From Epiperipatus broadwayi (taxonomy: Eukaryota > Onychophora > Udeonychophora > Euonychophora > Peripatidae), in assembly GCA_028023455.1 (NCBI GenBank), contig JAQFVV010000151.1:2843097-2907096 (forward strand): a stretch of 64,000 nt of DNA. The letters are read 5' to 3'. Position 1 is the stretch's first letter. Every line of letters starts with the position of its first letter. The notes beneath the pieces were generated by a model. It ran no database searches. It was given only the letters and a program-made list of their open reading frames with translations, and had not been told where the DNA came from. Below, piece after piece: positions 13,238-24,740 of the stretch. A program made the position numbers and the translations under genes.

Positions 13238-13288
13238 TTTAGCTATTATATTTTTATTACATGGAAGCTCCCGGAAATCATACTATGA

Positions 13289-15448
13289 ATTCATTTATCT
13301 GTGAGTTTATTATAATTAGCACACACACATATATATATGACTTCAAAACATTATTTGAAATCAAAGTATATATTTTATATATAGTATGAATTTATATTTT
13401 TTTTACATATGAACAAGATTTCTTTTATTCTCTGCAATTCAAGATACTCTAGAAAATGCATTTTTGTAAGATTTTCTTCTTGACTATCTTACTATCAACT
13501 GCATTACATGACAGTATTTGAAAAGGTTGTGACCTATCTTTTCAGGAAAAACATTTCCTACATGACATCCTACTTAACAATGACATGTTTTCATCTAAAA
13601 TTTAAAAGAAACAAAAAATACCTACACAAAAATGTCAAGCTTTTTTTTCCTATTTTGTATTCTTCTGAAATGTCAAACAGTTTTAAGTAGTAGTGGATAT
13701 ATATATATTACCCAAATCTTTCAATTCTATCTAGGTTATCTTCTTTAAGTCTTCTCTAGGTCATCACTGTTAACAAATCTCAGTGGCCATCATTTTATAG
13801 TCTATGCACCATTGTTTATGAATTTATATATGCCATACAACTTTACTATTCAATTTTGTATCAAGTACAGTATGTTATATACAAATAATATTTAAAATTT
13901 TCTTTCATAATAGTAATAATCGATTATAAAAAAAAGTTTTTATATTATATTACTTTACCCGTTTTTTAATATTTGGAGTTAAATAACATTTTTACAAATT
14001 TGAATCACTCTGAATCTCATTTCTTTCTTTCTTTTTTTTTTTATCAATTTCATTGATGAAAATAATGTTTGTAAAGAACTAAACTGCAAGACTTAAGAGG
14101 TTGAATAGTTACAAAATGAAAATTAATGAATATAAAAAATTTTTTGAATTAGTTCTTACAATTAAGATAAATATGAAATGTTTATTTGCATATTATATAC
14201 AGAACAATTTGTTTTTTAATTTGACATACCAAATTTTTGTTATATTATTTTTATATTATTTTACAAGATCTATTTTTATTTGTATATAAATGTGTCCTAG
14301 TGAAGAGGTGTCTGGTGATCCTTGCAGCACCATGTCTCATATTTGACATACAATGGCACAATTTAACTAATTCATCACAAAAATGTTAAGATGTTAGCAT
14401 ATCTTTAATTATGAGTTATAACATAAAATGTGATACCGTATTTCATACATTAAACTAGGATGGGAAAACATGAATATTGCATTTTGTTTTAAATTGGGCA
14501 AACCTATTTGAAAGAATTGAAGCTGTGTATGGCAGTGAAATCATAGTTCCCAAGAATAACAGAAGAGGTCAGTTGGTTAGAGTGTTGTCTTAAAATTCGA
14601 TATTCAAGAATCTAAAAGATAATAAAAAAAGCAAGACATATATAACATGACATGTAAGTTTGACTCCTATGCTAATATCACTGGTCAAGCCAGCAACACT
14701 TGAAAAAGAATAAAAAATAATACTATTTGAAACATATAATTACTAGCCTGTGCTGTTTTGAAAAGTTTAAAATTTTCTAGACATTCAACATTTAATGATA
14801 GAAGATGGAAATAGTCCAACATATTATCATGTCTACAAGTGATTTGCAAGATTTCATGATGGAGGAAGAATATTGAAAGTGGTCTATGGAAATATGAAAT
14901 ACATTATCACATTTCATGACAATTCTTGGTCCAGGTATGTTAATGTTTTGACATTTTTGTGGTGAATAACTAAACCTATATCATTACATTATACATGCAT
15001 TTATTCAAATATGGTCCTGCAGGCAGCTTGGTTAAAGGATGAGTCATCTTTTCTCTGGTACATACTGCATAATCAGGACCTCAATGTGCAAAAGTATATG
15101 TGTCATTAGGTTGGCTGTACTTGGTCTAGTCCATTACATATAAATCTGATTGCAGAATATTATGCATAATTTGGTTTTGTAGAAACTGAAAAATTTGGAA
15201 TACCCCAGGCAGCATGTTTTCATAAGTATTAGATAGACTCACCTGAACAAAACAGATATAAAAACAAATTTCATATTTGACTAAATTTAATGAGTATTAA
15301 TTATTATTTTCAATATCACAAAACATATCTTATCATTTATCAATAAAAATCTGAGAAAAACTTGTTTCTGCTTCAAAATGAAACAAAATAATCAAAATAA
15401 GATTCATAGATCACATGACCCTATTCTCTTAAGCTTGTAAGTTATAAA
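13289..15448. other. AT-rich DNA, nothing recognised
   Basis: Several short open frames (13508-13690, 14101-14289) are Lys/Phe/Ile-rich, as expected by chance in AT-rich DNA. No domain, RNA gene or repeat boundary was recognised. Confidence 0.5.
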
Positions 15449-15671
15449 CAATGAGGATTGCCAATTCCTCAACACGCTTTGTGATAAATGCTTAGCTCTA
15501 GAGAAAGCATTTAAAATATCTGTTAGGACCCCCCCCCAAACCTTTGACCATGGTTTCATGCTTTGGCACTCCTCAGAGAGGTGCTGGGATAGGTTCAGAG
15601 ATATTTTAAATGCTTTCTCTAGAGCTAAGCATTTATCACGAAGCTTGTTGAGGAATTGTCAATCCTCATTG
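15449..15671. repeat. Inverted repeat with 73-bp arms
   Basis: 15449-15521 and 15598-15671 are near-perfect reverse complements (sharing CTTTCTCTAGAGCTAAGC), separated by a 76-base spacer holding a C9 run. No coding capacity and no hammerhead core. MITE-like, probably a non-autonomous DNA transposon or foldback element. Confidence 0.75.
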
Positions 15672-15816
15672 GTTGAAACAAAATAATGTTCAAAAAGGGC
15701 AACATTAAATACATACATTACTCATGCTACATTAGTAATACTTTTTATGATTTCACTTTAAATTAATTACTTTCATTTATAATAATTACTCTTTCTTACT
15801 GCATTGCCAAATGTAT

Positions 15817-16636
15817 ACCATATAATACTAAATCATCCATGCACTTTACTACTGTTACACAATGCTTGATTTACCACTCTCTTTTACAGTTTCAGTTTCC
15901 CCAGCAATCTTCTTCAGAACTTTTATATCTCCTAACTTCAACTGCTAAATTCAAATTTTTATTTATTTATTAGGAGATATAAAAGTTCGGAAGAAGATTG
16001 CTGGGGCAATCGAAACTATGAACTGTAAAACAAGGTGGTTAATAAAGCTTATACCTGCAGAGTTCTGAAGAAGACTGCTGGGGCAATCAAAACTGTGAAC
16101 TGTAAAAGAAGGTGGTTAATAAAGCTTATATCTGCAGAGTTCTGAAGAAGACTGCTGCGGCAATCGAAACTGTGAACTGTAAAAGAAGGTGGTTAATAAA
16201 GCTTATATCTGCAGAGTTCTGAAGAAGACTGCTGGGGCAATCGAAACTGTGAACTGTAAAAGAAGGTGGTTAATAAAGCTTATATCTGCAGAGTTCTGAA
16301 GAAGACTGCTGGGGCAATCGAAACTGTGAACTGTAAAAGAAGGTGGTTAATAAAGCTTATATCTGCAGAGTTCTGAAGAAGACTGCTGCGGCAATCGAAA
16401 CTGTGAACTGTAAAAGAAGGTGGTTAATAAAGCTTATATCTGCAGAGTTCTGAAGAAGACTGCTGGGGCAATCAAAACTGTAAACTGTAAAAGAAGGTGG
16501 TTAATAAAGCTTATATCTGCAGAGTTCTGAAGAAGACTGCTGAGGCAATCGAAACTGTAAACTGTAAAAGAGGGTGGTAAATAAAGCATTGGGTAACAGT
16601 AGTAAAGTGCATGGATGATTTAGTATTCTATGGTGC
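15817..16636. mobile_element. Inverted-ended element holding a 77-bp tandem array (family C)
   Basis: The left end (15817-15940) is the reverse complement of the right end (about 16524-16636): CATCCATGCACTTTACTACT on the left pairs with AGTAGTAAAGTGCATGGATG on the right. Between them, in plus orientation, are about eight 77-bp units. The element is non-coding. The same core (TCTGAAGAAGACTGC, then GAAAC) occurs at the 3' end of the Penelope-like element (56.6 kb) and in the foldback element at 18.2 kb. Family C may therefore be a Penelope-derived non-autonomous repeat. Confidence 0.75.
15964..16600 (+). repeat. 77-bp tandem array with hammerhead-like core
   Basis: CTGCAG marks recur at 16055, 16132, 16209, 16286, 16363, 16440 and 16517, exactly 77 bases apart. 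Each unit carries CTGAAGA, a stem-loop GACTGC...GCAATC, GAAAC, TGTG and AACTG. Read as a hammerhead it has the CUGANGA and GAA cores, stem II, a 2-bp helix III (AC/GU) and a 4-bp helix I (AGUU/AACU). The cleavage-site base is G, which is known to block hammerhead cleavage. The fold is thus an imperfect match and may be a relic. Confidence 0.8.
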
Positions 16637-17647
16637 TTTCATTTATGTTTTAATACATTTTATTTTTATTTGTTTTTCAATAATATCTTTTTTTAATGAC
16701 AAATGGAACTAAAATAAATTATACTTATAAAGATTTTAACACATTTTTCAATCATTTAATTTACTTTATATATATGTTATTCTTTATATTTTATATTTCT
16801 ATCATTTTAATTTTATAATATTCCTTTCAACTTTGACTGTCACATCTCACTAGTAAAGACAAACCCAGAAATTGGTCTGACAAGTGGATTTAAATATTAA
16901 GAATAGAGATTCAATTAGCATCTGGTAATCCCAGACCTCTCTCTATGATTGGTCAATAAATGGTGTAATTAAAAGATTAAAAAACTTACTGCGGGGCAAG
17001 GTCTCTCCAAAATTCCTTATAGAGAATAATGAAAAAGAAAATATTATGCTTTCCAATTGCTGGTTAGTGAACATTTGTGTAATTCACCATACCATTTTAT
17101 CTGCTAACTAAAAATTAGATATTTATTGATCAACCAATATTAGAAGATTGTTTGGGTTTGTTATAGATTAACTATCATAAATAAATAAAAAAACACCTGA
17201 TTTTCAAGTTTTCTTGGCCATGATTTGAACCCAGGACATAGTCTTGATGGTTTAATGTGTTATCACTGTGCACCACAAGAATACTTGGATATATAAATAA
17301 TCTGACCTCATTTGATAATAATAATGATTACTTAATCAATAATGTACATAAAGTTGATTACATAAAATTTTCTTTTAAATTATTGTTTTTATTTTAAAAC
17401 AAAATTATAGTGATTATTATTTTTTAATTGTAATAATAATATAAGTAAGCCACTTATCTTTTGTAAACCTATTTTTGTAAACAGGGCCTGGTTCAAGTTC
17501 TCAAAAATTAAGCTCTGTGTTTATGAAATTTGCTGTAATACATTGTCAGTATTTTCATAATGATATCTGACCTTTTTTGCCCCCACCCTCACATATTAAT
17601 ACATTTAATTAGTTTTCTAATCAATTTTAAATTAATTAAATTTGTAG

Positions 17648-17756
17648 GTTTTTTTTCATGTGTCAAAGCATCGGCCGGGAAGTGAACCCGCGAACCCGGG
17701 ACAACTGTTTGTAAGGCGCCTGTGCTGACCACTCGACCACCAACGCTTGACAATTG
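17648..17756 (-). mobile_element. tRNA-derived SINE
   Basis: On the minus strand a tRNA-shaped body of about 80 nt. The 5' GCGTTGG can pair with 3' CCGATGC as a 7-bp acceptor stem. It has an A-box-like GTGGTCGAGTGGTCAGC, a T-arm/B-box GGGTTCACTTCCC, then TTTGACACATGAAAAAA. A 9-bp duplication AATTTGTAG flanks it (17639-17647 and 17757-17765). The empty site is seen in repeat R copy 2. The A-box and overall form resemble tRNA-Ser or tRNA-Leu. Confidence 0.85.
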
Positions 17757-18147
17757 AATTTGTAGTTTGAGTTAAAAATTATTAATATCAGTCCCAGGTT
17801 GTAAGTTCATGTGGACCCACATATCAAAATTATCTTGACAATAAAAATGAAAACTTCTATAAAGATTTAACATGGTGGGGAACTGAAAATTGCACATAAA
17901 ACTTCTACAAAAGTTCTCAATATCTATTATAAAGAGAAAGCTATGTAAAACGTATTTGGATAACTAGTTTTCAAAAGAAGTTTTGATTGTCTTCTTAATT
18001 AAATGGGATGAATTTGTCATGTATATAGAGTACCACCAAAAAGAAGAAATTTTACAAGCAGGTGTCTAATATCTTTAAGTTAACCACATTAAAATTAATG
18101 TTTTGATCATATTAAGTAAGACTCTGTAATGATCTTTCAATGTATTA

Positions 18148-18423
18148 CCAAAATCACACTTTTCTTTATTTTGCTGTAATATCCTATAAATATAATTTAT
18201 CCAAACCACTTGGAACCCTTTTTAGTAAAACTCTTTATTTGTACATATATATACACACACCTATGTTTCGACTGTCCTGTAGTCTTCTTCAGAACCAGTT
18301 CATTTAAGATTAAAGTGAACTGGCTTTGAAGAAGACTGCAGGATAGTCGAAATATAAGTGTATGTATATATGTACAAATAAAGAGGTTTGCTAAAAGTGT
18401 TTAAAGTGGTTTGGATAAATCGT
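18148..18423. mobile_element. Foldback element with hammerhead-like arms (family C)
   Basis: An almost complete palindrome. The outer ends carry TATCCAAACCACTT on the left and AAGTGGTTTGGATA on the right, and the centre is around 18308-18312. A duplication of about 16 bp (ATCTTTCAATGTATTA, one mismatch) flanks it at 18132-18147 and 18424-18439. The corresponding site in repeat R copy 2 (near 54770) is empty. Each arm has CTGAAGA or TTGAAGA, a GACT...AGTC stem and GAAA. The long duplication favours retrotransposition over a classical DNA transposon. Confidence 0.75.
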
Positions 18424-18839
18424 ATCTTCCAATGTATTATTTTTAAGGATAATTTTATGTATATTTATTTATTACTATTTTTAACTAAATTGTAAATAGA
18501 TTATTCATTTTTTCTTTTTTGTTTCGTCATTATTAATTAAATATTTTTTATATTTTCATCTTATTTTGTTGTTCTCTGCACTTTAAAATCTTGATTACAC
18601 TGATAACTATTTCCAGTGGTTCCATACTGCATTCAGCAACCAAGATTTGCAATGTATATGGATATAGTGGATATATTCTTAAGTGATTGCATACTCAATT
18701 CACCATAGAAGTATGATGTCCTCAATATAAATAAAGCTGGTTTATGGTCAGAAGTTCGTAAAATGTTTTGAATGCACTCGAAGTAATGGTTATTCCTCTT
18801 ACTAGTAATGGCATCAGAACTTCTACATTTAATTGACTT

Positions 18840-21139
18840 TATCAAATGAAAATTTTCAGTTATTTTAGAAATAATGATAAATCACCAGGTTTTACACATT
18901 CCATTTTGTATATCTGTTGATTATTCAAACTTAGAATAGATGGCTTTAAATATGGTGAAGAAATTAGTCCTAATAACATACTGTATGTTTAATCATGTGA
19001 TATTTGTAAATATCTAATTAACATTTATTAGAATTATGATTTTAATAACATACAATTTACACATCAAACCTTCTGCACTTAAAACTTTGACCTTGTACAC
19101 TTCAGATAAATACATAAATGATTATTTACAAGTCATTTATTAAGTTACATACTACCATATCATTTCTAGCACAGACATAACTCTAAAACTCAGTTAAAGA
19201 CTAATACAACTTTTTTTAATTAAACTAAAATACAAGTAATCTGAATAATACTGAACAAATGATAAGGTATATAAAAGATTGTGACATAATGGAAGAGTGT
19301 TGGATCGATATAAAATGTACCTTGATAATCATTTACCAATTTATAGCTTTCACGAATGTTTGTTTGGTGGAATGAAGTTTAAAGTATATCTAATATTGTA
19401 ATGTATCTCATAGCTCTTTTTTTTTTTAGGCTCGATTGTTTTAATAATACTCTTTTCAAAGGTTGTGCTAGAGTAATGGAGGTTACGACCATATATTAAA
19501 TAATGCAATATAATCCAGAATATTTTTCTAACACAAAATGTTAGGAGGAATTATACTCATACAGTTTTATAGATTACAAATGTATATTTTTATAAATATT
19601 GTTCTGGTGGAATTACTAAAATTATTTTACAGATTATAATTGTATATATTTATAAATAAAGTGTTTATTTTTTTAGCAATGGGATATTATTACTTTATAT
19701 AGTTCTGTAATAAATCAAAAAAGTAATTGAAAAAAAGTAAAAACAATTAAATTTGCACACTCATATAAAATGTATCCATATAACATTAAAAAATTACTAC
19801 AATGCAGATTTCAAGTGTGACATCTCCTACCACACTCATTTGACAACATTGTCTTAGATGAATGCATTAATAGTTGTAAATAATTATTTTTATTAGGTCT
19901 TAGATGTGGGGAATCAATTGGTTTCTCATAGACTGTTATTTGTATATTTTAAGGGTATGAGGAAATTGAAAGTGTTTCTATGTACCTAAGATACTATGCA
20001 CGACAAGGAAAAGAGAAGAGTTAAAAAAAGAAAAAAATTATTAATTGAGATATTAATTTTTTAAATAACATTACATCTGGGATAAAAATTAAAGAATCTA
20101 TATCCAAATGTAAACAAATTAGAGATAGTAATTGTAAAAACATTGGTCAGTTACATATCATTCCTTCACTTTCTTCGCCAGATATTTTTTTGTTAATTTT
20201 CCATTTTCCAGAGCATCATGTTTCAAACAATATGGCTGTTTTTTCTTTAAAAAGATGATTTTAAAAACACAATAATTTCCACAATGTTCCAAATGATTAT
20301 AATTAAATAAAATTTAATATAACTAATAAACAAAATAAAAAAACAATGAAAAAATACTCTGTCAAACACATTTTGAGATTACATTATCTCTATTTGCACA
20401 TAAAATTTCATATTATGCCCATCAGGAACTATTCCATAATTTTGAAAATATTTCCCTGGATCTTCTATTCACTGGTAGACTCCCAAATTTTAATAATTTT
20501 TGCATGGACGATGCTACGGTGAGCATAAAAAAATCATCGTGGCGTGTTAACAGTTTGTATGTTATATATATAAAAAAATTATTCATTAAATGTTATTGAA
20601 TGGCATTTACAAAAAACTATTATCTTTTAAAGTTAACATGAATTTATATACGATTTCTTAATATTTTTAAAGCTTAACAAGTAACACCTGTTCGATAAAA
20701 TCATTTTGAGAAAAAACAAAAATACTTTGTCACCCTTGAGTGAAGGAATGATAGATAAGTACCAAGTGCTACATACAAAAACCAAAATTACTTATCTAAT
20801 TGGTGCAGCTGCAGTAAATCATATATAGATTAGTAGAGATGTTCTTCAAAAGCACAAATAAATAGCAATTCCTCAATAACTATCAAAAAGAAAATAAATA
20901 ATCATTTCAGCAATGTTTGTTTTCTGCAATCATGAAAAATCATGTAACTTTTTAACTTCAATTTGCATGACATAAGAATATGACATGAAGAAAGAAACTG
21001 TAAGAAGAAAATTAGAGACAAGTATTTTAAATTAATTTAAAGACTAATAAATTAGATACATCAATACATAAATGTATACTTCATGAAAAATCAAGTAACA
21101 TTTTACAAATTCAGTTGATTTTTGTAAATTATTTAACAA
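18840..21139. other. AT-rich DNA, nothing recognised
   Basis: No frame with a recognisable domain on either strand. Frequent A/T runs and short imperfect repeats only. Confidence 0.5.
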
Positions 21140-22110
21140 TTACGACATTGAATAATCAATATGCAGACGATACTGTTATTGTGGATGCAAAGAAAAATTG
21201 AAGAGAATTTGAACAAAATTGTCCGTTAGTGCTGTAACAAAGGAATTTATATAAATGGAGAAAAAGCAATGCACGTTGATATGTTCTCGCACGAAATATA
21301 AAATATTGATATTATGTACATAGAAGTGATAGACACACAGATGAAAACAAAAAACTTGCCTATATATATATAATACAGTATGTAAATAAATGTTAAATCA
21401 AGCAACATTTCGCAAATTTAGTTGACTTTTATAATTGATTTAGGATATACTAATGCTGATGGATTAATATTCAGGTGATATTTATTGTGATTATGAATAA
21501 TAATATTGATATTGCGATTAGAAAAAAGTTAAGAGAGCTTGAACAAAATTGTCCTTTGGTGCTGCGTCAAAAAAATTTATATAAATGGAGAAAAAACAAA
21601 ATCTATGTTGATATGTTCTTCTCACATGACATATAAAAATAATGATATATATTTACATTCTAATGATTATATATATATATATAATATCTATGTTCTCTGT
21701 CATTAATAATAGTATAAAAATATTACAGCCGAAATTCAATATGTTAAATGAAATTAAGAAAACTGATCGCGTTTGCGTCATAATCATGATTAATTATTAT
21801 GATGCACGCACATTGAAGGTATACATAGCCTACTTAATTTCATTTAACATATTTAATCCAGTTGTAGTATTTTCATATTATATATATATAATGCAATATA
21901 TAATCATAATAAATGTACAAAACTAGAACAAGTAAAATATATTAGAAATCTTGAAATGATAATAGATGGAAAAATATTTTGGAAACATCATGTTAGCACT
22001 CTAATGAATAAATTTAGATATTGTAGCAATTAACAATTGTAGCAATTTATTGTTATATGCCAAGTTTTTATGTGAATCTTTTTTGAGATATAGAATAACA
22101 CTGTGGTTTT
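21140..22110 (+). pseudogene. Decayed LINE reverse transcriptase
   Basis: Broken plus-strand frames give the reverse-transcriptase catalytic motif in the phrase NQYADDTVIVDAK near 21150. RELEQNCPLVL and NLYKWRKNK follow near 21530-21600, and KYIRNLEMIIDGKIFWKHHV near 21930-22000. That last phrase is the usual YLGVxID...WKxHI segment after the palm in CR1/Jockey-like LINEs. An internal duplication is likely, because EFEQNCPL-like text occurs both near 21200 and 21540. Many stops; dead. It is not the RTE family of this window. Confidence 0.7.
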
Positions 22111-22221
22111 GCAAGCTTTTCTAATACTAATAGACTAGTATTACTATAAAAAAGAATAATTAATCTAATAGAAGAAAATTATATATTAAAAAAAAAAAAG
22201 CTTTAATGAGCCTTTTGAATA

Positions 22222-22256
22222 TCCCGGGTTCGCTTCCCTGCTGACGCTTTGATATA
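22222..22256 (+). mobile_element. tRNA-derived SINE, 3' fragment
   Basis: Contains CCCGGGTTCGCTTCCC and GACGCTTTGATA, matching the T-arm and 3' end of the SINE seen elsewhere in the window. The A-box half is missing. Confidence 0.65.
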
Positions 22257-22679
22257 TATATACATACAAAAATAGAATAAGAAATCTGTTTCCTTAATTG
22301 TTTAATAATTTACTTACTGAAAAAATCAAAAAATATATTAAAGAATAGAACAAACAGAAACTTAGAAAATAGCATATATATATATGTGTGTGTGTGTAAG
22401 TATATAATATGCTGCAATCGATATTTTATTATGCATAATTAATATTTTATTAAAATGTAATTGTTTCATTATTATGATTTGTATTACATTTAAAATGAAA
22501 GTAATTGTAAATATATAATCTATTTATGACTATTTCTTTTACATGAAAGCCAACTAGGGCTTAGAAATAGAAGAATAACATTTTGTGTAAATATATTTAA
22601 CCCATATAAATAAATTAAAAAAAAAAAAAAATCAAAATTATTGACAGTACTTCTGCATAAAATATAATTATTTATTTAT
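22257..22679. other. AT-rich DNA with (TG)n
   Basis: A TATATG/TGTGTG microsatellite near 22375-22400 and an A13 run near 22617. No gene seen. Confidence 0.5.
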
Positions 22680-23235
22680 ATCATTATTTTGAAATATGAT
22701 TTTTTTTTCTTTCTACAGCACAGGCTAAATTTTTCATATCTGCACATATATATATGTAATATATAGGGGGTTGAATTCAGACTTGCACACGACCCTCAAC
22801 CATCCATGCTATCTCATACCGTTGATACACTTGATCACACATATATCGAAAAGATAAATAATCACCAATATACGTATTTCGTGATAAACCAGCACTCGTC
22901 AGTTGGTCCAGATTATCTCCACACATATATACAATCAAAAGCTCAGCTTATATTAAGATAGCCAATCTTTATACTTTAATGGACAGGCTTCAAACTACTA
23001 CACCCCATAACTCTTCAGTTATTCATTTCATTAAAAATCTGAAGATGGAATGCTCAAAGCCCACCTCAGTGCCAATATTCTCATCCTACCCACGTTGCGC
23101 CACAAGTCACTGACCCCTCATGTAAAAGATATAGTCCATTTATATACATATATGAGGGGTGGGAAGACCTTAAAGCATTATATTTTGAAATATGATTTTT
23201 TTTTCTACAGTACTGGCTTTACTATAATATTATTA
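22680..23235 (-). mobile_element. Family B ribozyme-bearing repeat
   Basis: A minus-strand copy of the repeat found at 28074-28890 and 30970-31425. It shares CCCCTCATGTA, TGAAGATTGGCTATCTTAA-like and GACCAACTGA segments. The two edges repeat TATTTTGAAATATGATTTTT and CTACAG(C/T)AC, about 497 bp apart, so this is slightly more than one monomer. It contains the best-preserved family B hammerhead (22858-22916). Non-coding; the frame at 23050-23244 has no domain. Confidence 0.75.
22858..22916 (-). ncRNA. Hammerhead ribozyme, family B (best copy)
   Basis: On the minus strand: ATAATC, TGGA, CCAA, core CTGACGA, stem II GTGCT-GGTTT-ATCAC, GAAA, TACGTAT, A, TTGG, T, GATTAT. Helix I is CCAA/UUGG plus an outer AUAAUC/GAUUAU across an internal loop, as in natural type I hammerheads. 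Helix II has 5 positions with one mismatch. Helix III is short and self-complementary (AUACGUAU). All invariant core bases are present. The cleavage triplet is AUA, allowed by the NUH rule but usually slower than GUC. Predicted cut between 22869 and 22868. Confidence 0.7.
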
Positions 23236-23829
23236 TACATATAATTATAGAATGTAATTTAATGGGTAATTTGTTAATATATATATAAATTGGCTGAAGA
23301 AATGAGTTTGGTATTAACTGAAAGGAGACTTTGATTTCTCATTGAGGCCTTAAAGAAACCAAGCAGGGCAAATTGCTAATGTCAATTTCATATATTCTTG
23401 CCATTGTGGCTTAATAATATGTGATTATTCATATAGTAAAGAAACATGGATGGACTGCTTATCAATACTCATCAGCCAGCATGTTGAGTTTATTGGGACT
23501 TTTCCACTCTGGGATTTAAGACCGACAAATACCCAGTCTTTCTTGTCAGTTGTTTGATAGTTTTAATCTCAAATGTCAAGTGAGTGATATATATATATAT
23601 ATATGCACAATTATGGTCTTAATTCCCAGAATACTATAAAGTCCAGAATACTATAAAGTCACACTGGCCAAGGTGGTGATTGATAGCTAAGAATTCCATG
23701 AATGTGAACCCAGATCACCATTTAATGATACCTCTAATTACAGCTCATTCCCTAGTTAAGAAACATTGTATGAATTGGAAGAATATCTAATAATTAATGG
23801 GGCATGGTTGCCTTTGTAAAGTTAAAGAA
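23236..23829. other. AT-rich DNA, nothing recognised
   Basis: An (AT)n microsatellite near 23590-23604 and a small direct repeat CCAGAATACTATAAAG at 23625-23655. No gene seen. Confidence 0.5.
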
Positions 23830-24740
23830 AAAGTGAAAAGATGATGCACTTTACTATAAAGGCACAAATATTCGAAATATAAGTGAAGTGGTATTCATTA
23901 TATATAAAAAAATGGAAGAAAAATATTGTGAAGATTATTGGGATATTAGACAAAATGGCAATATCAATTATTCAAATTAATGAAAGATATCAAATATATA
24001 TAATTCAGGTTTGTGCCCCCAAAAAATTTTTCATTGTGATGAAGTAGAAATTTTTATACAAATGTATAAGTTGCTTTAAAATGGTCATAGAAATGTTGAT
24101 GCTAGAATTGATAAATGTCTGTGGGCTGGTTAAAGTGATAAAAATGAGAAAGGATATGGAGTTGTGTGATTCACAGAAGAAAAAAAACTATTATAAAACC
24201 TTTTGTTCACAGAAAAATACTAAACAGATATGGGCATGGAAGCATCCAAATAAAAATATAGCAAAATTAAATAATATTTTTACAATATACGAAGTATTTA
24301 TCAATTTGTGAGATGTAAGATATGTGTAACGCAAAACTAGAGGGATAAAAACCATTAAGAATGATTGTATTAACAATTGATATTCCTAACCTTTAGAAAC
24401 ACTGTAATGAATTTAAATTAGGACTTCAAATCACTTTTAAATAGTAACAAACTTTGAAGGTAGTTTAAACTTGGCTGATGTCAATAAAATAATTGATATT
24501 CTATTAAGAACTGCAAGAAAGATAGCTGTTAGAAAAAAAAGCAATTTACCAGCAAAATTTCTGCTGAGATGAACAATGTATTATAATAAAAAAAAATATG
24601 AATTTTTTTAAAAAAAAAACCCGATACATTAATATAAAATTGAATATTTAGAGTTTTATAATGATATACGAAAATTAATTGGGAATTGGTAAACAAAGCT
24701 GTTTCTCATCTATGAACGTAAGTGATCCTCACCCGATAAT
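23830..24740 (+). pseudogene. RTE-type LINE endonuclease region, decayed
   Basis: Broken plus-strand frames resemble an RTE apurinic-type endonuclease. They include KMAISIIQINERYQIYIIQVCAP (in two parts: 23950-24015) and IWAWKHPNKNIAKLNNIFTI near 24230-24290, the usual WxxPdG...IDFI stretch. KTIKN then leads to a segment like that encoded on the minus strand at 53650-53900. Multiple stops and shifts; dead. The plus-strand RTE tail at 26455-26815 may come from the same insertion with a large deletion. Confidence 0.6.

Larger units (their letters stand above)
12772..13288. mobile_element. Large palindromic element with hammerhead-like arms (family E)
   Basis: The arms, about 240 bp each with the centre near 13030, are reverse complements with scattered mismatches. 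The outer ends read ATAGTATTATTTCC on the left and GGAAATCATACTAT on the right. Each arm contains a segment with hammerhead core bases, annotated separately. No coding capacity. The arrangement, an inverted pair of units each holding a ribozyme-like motif, matches the family A and C elements in this window. Confidence 0.7.
16855..18830 (+). repeat. Dispersed non-coding repeat R, copy 1
   Basis: Segments of this region match, in order and orientation, 50585-50990 and 54150-55040; the first 90 bases also match 38605-38698. Shared phrases include CCTCATTTGATAATAATGAT, AACTTCTATAAAGATTTA and AACTAAATTGTAAATAGA. Copy 1 carries a SINE (17648-17756) and a foldback element (18148-18423) that copy 2 lacks. 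No protein motif is seen. It may be an old transposon or part of a duplicated locus; divergence is substantial. Confidence 0.75.

Noticed and set aside
15960-16600. CRISPR array
   Set aside because: The 77-bp units are directly adjacent copies without unique spacers, in a eukaryotic genome.
17648-17756. A functional tRNA gene
   Set aside because: The tRNA-like body has an A-tail and target duplication and is present in several diverged copies, so it is a SINE.
21642-21926. 94-codon plus-strand frame as a membrane protein
   Set aside because: The Tyr/Ile run comes from an (AT)n microsatellite and the frame sits within a decayed LINE.
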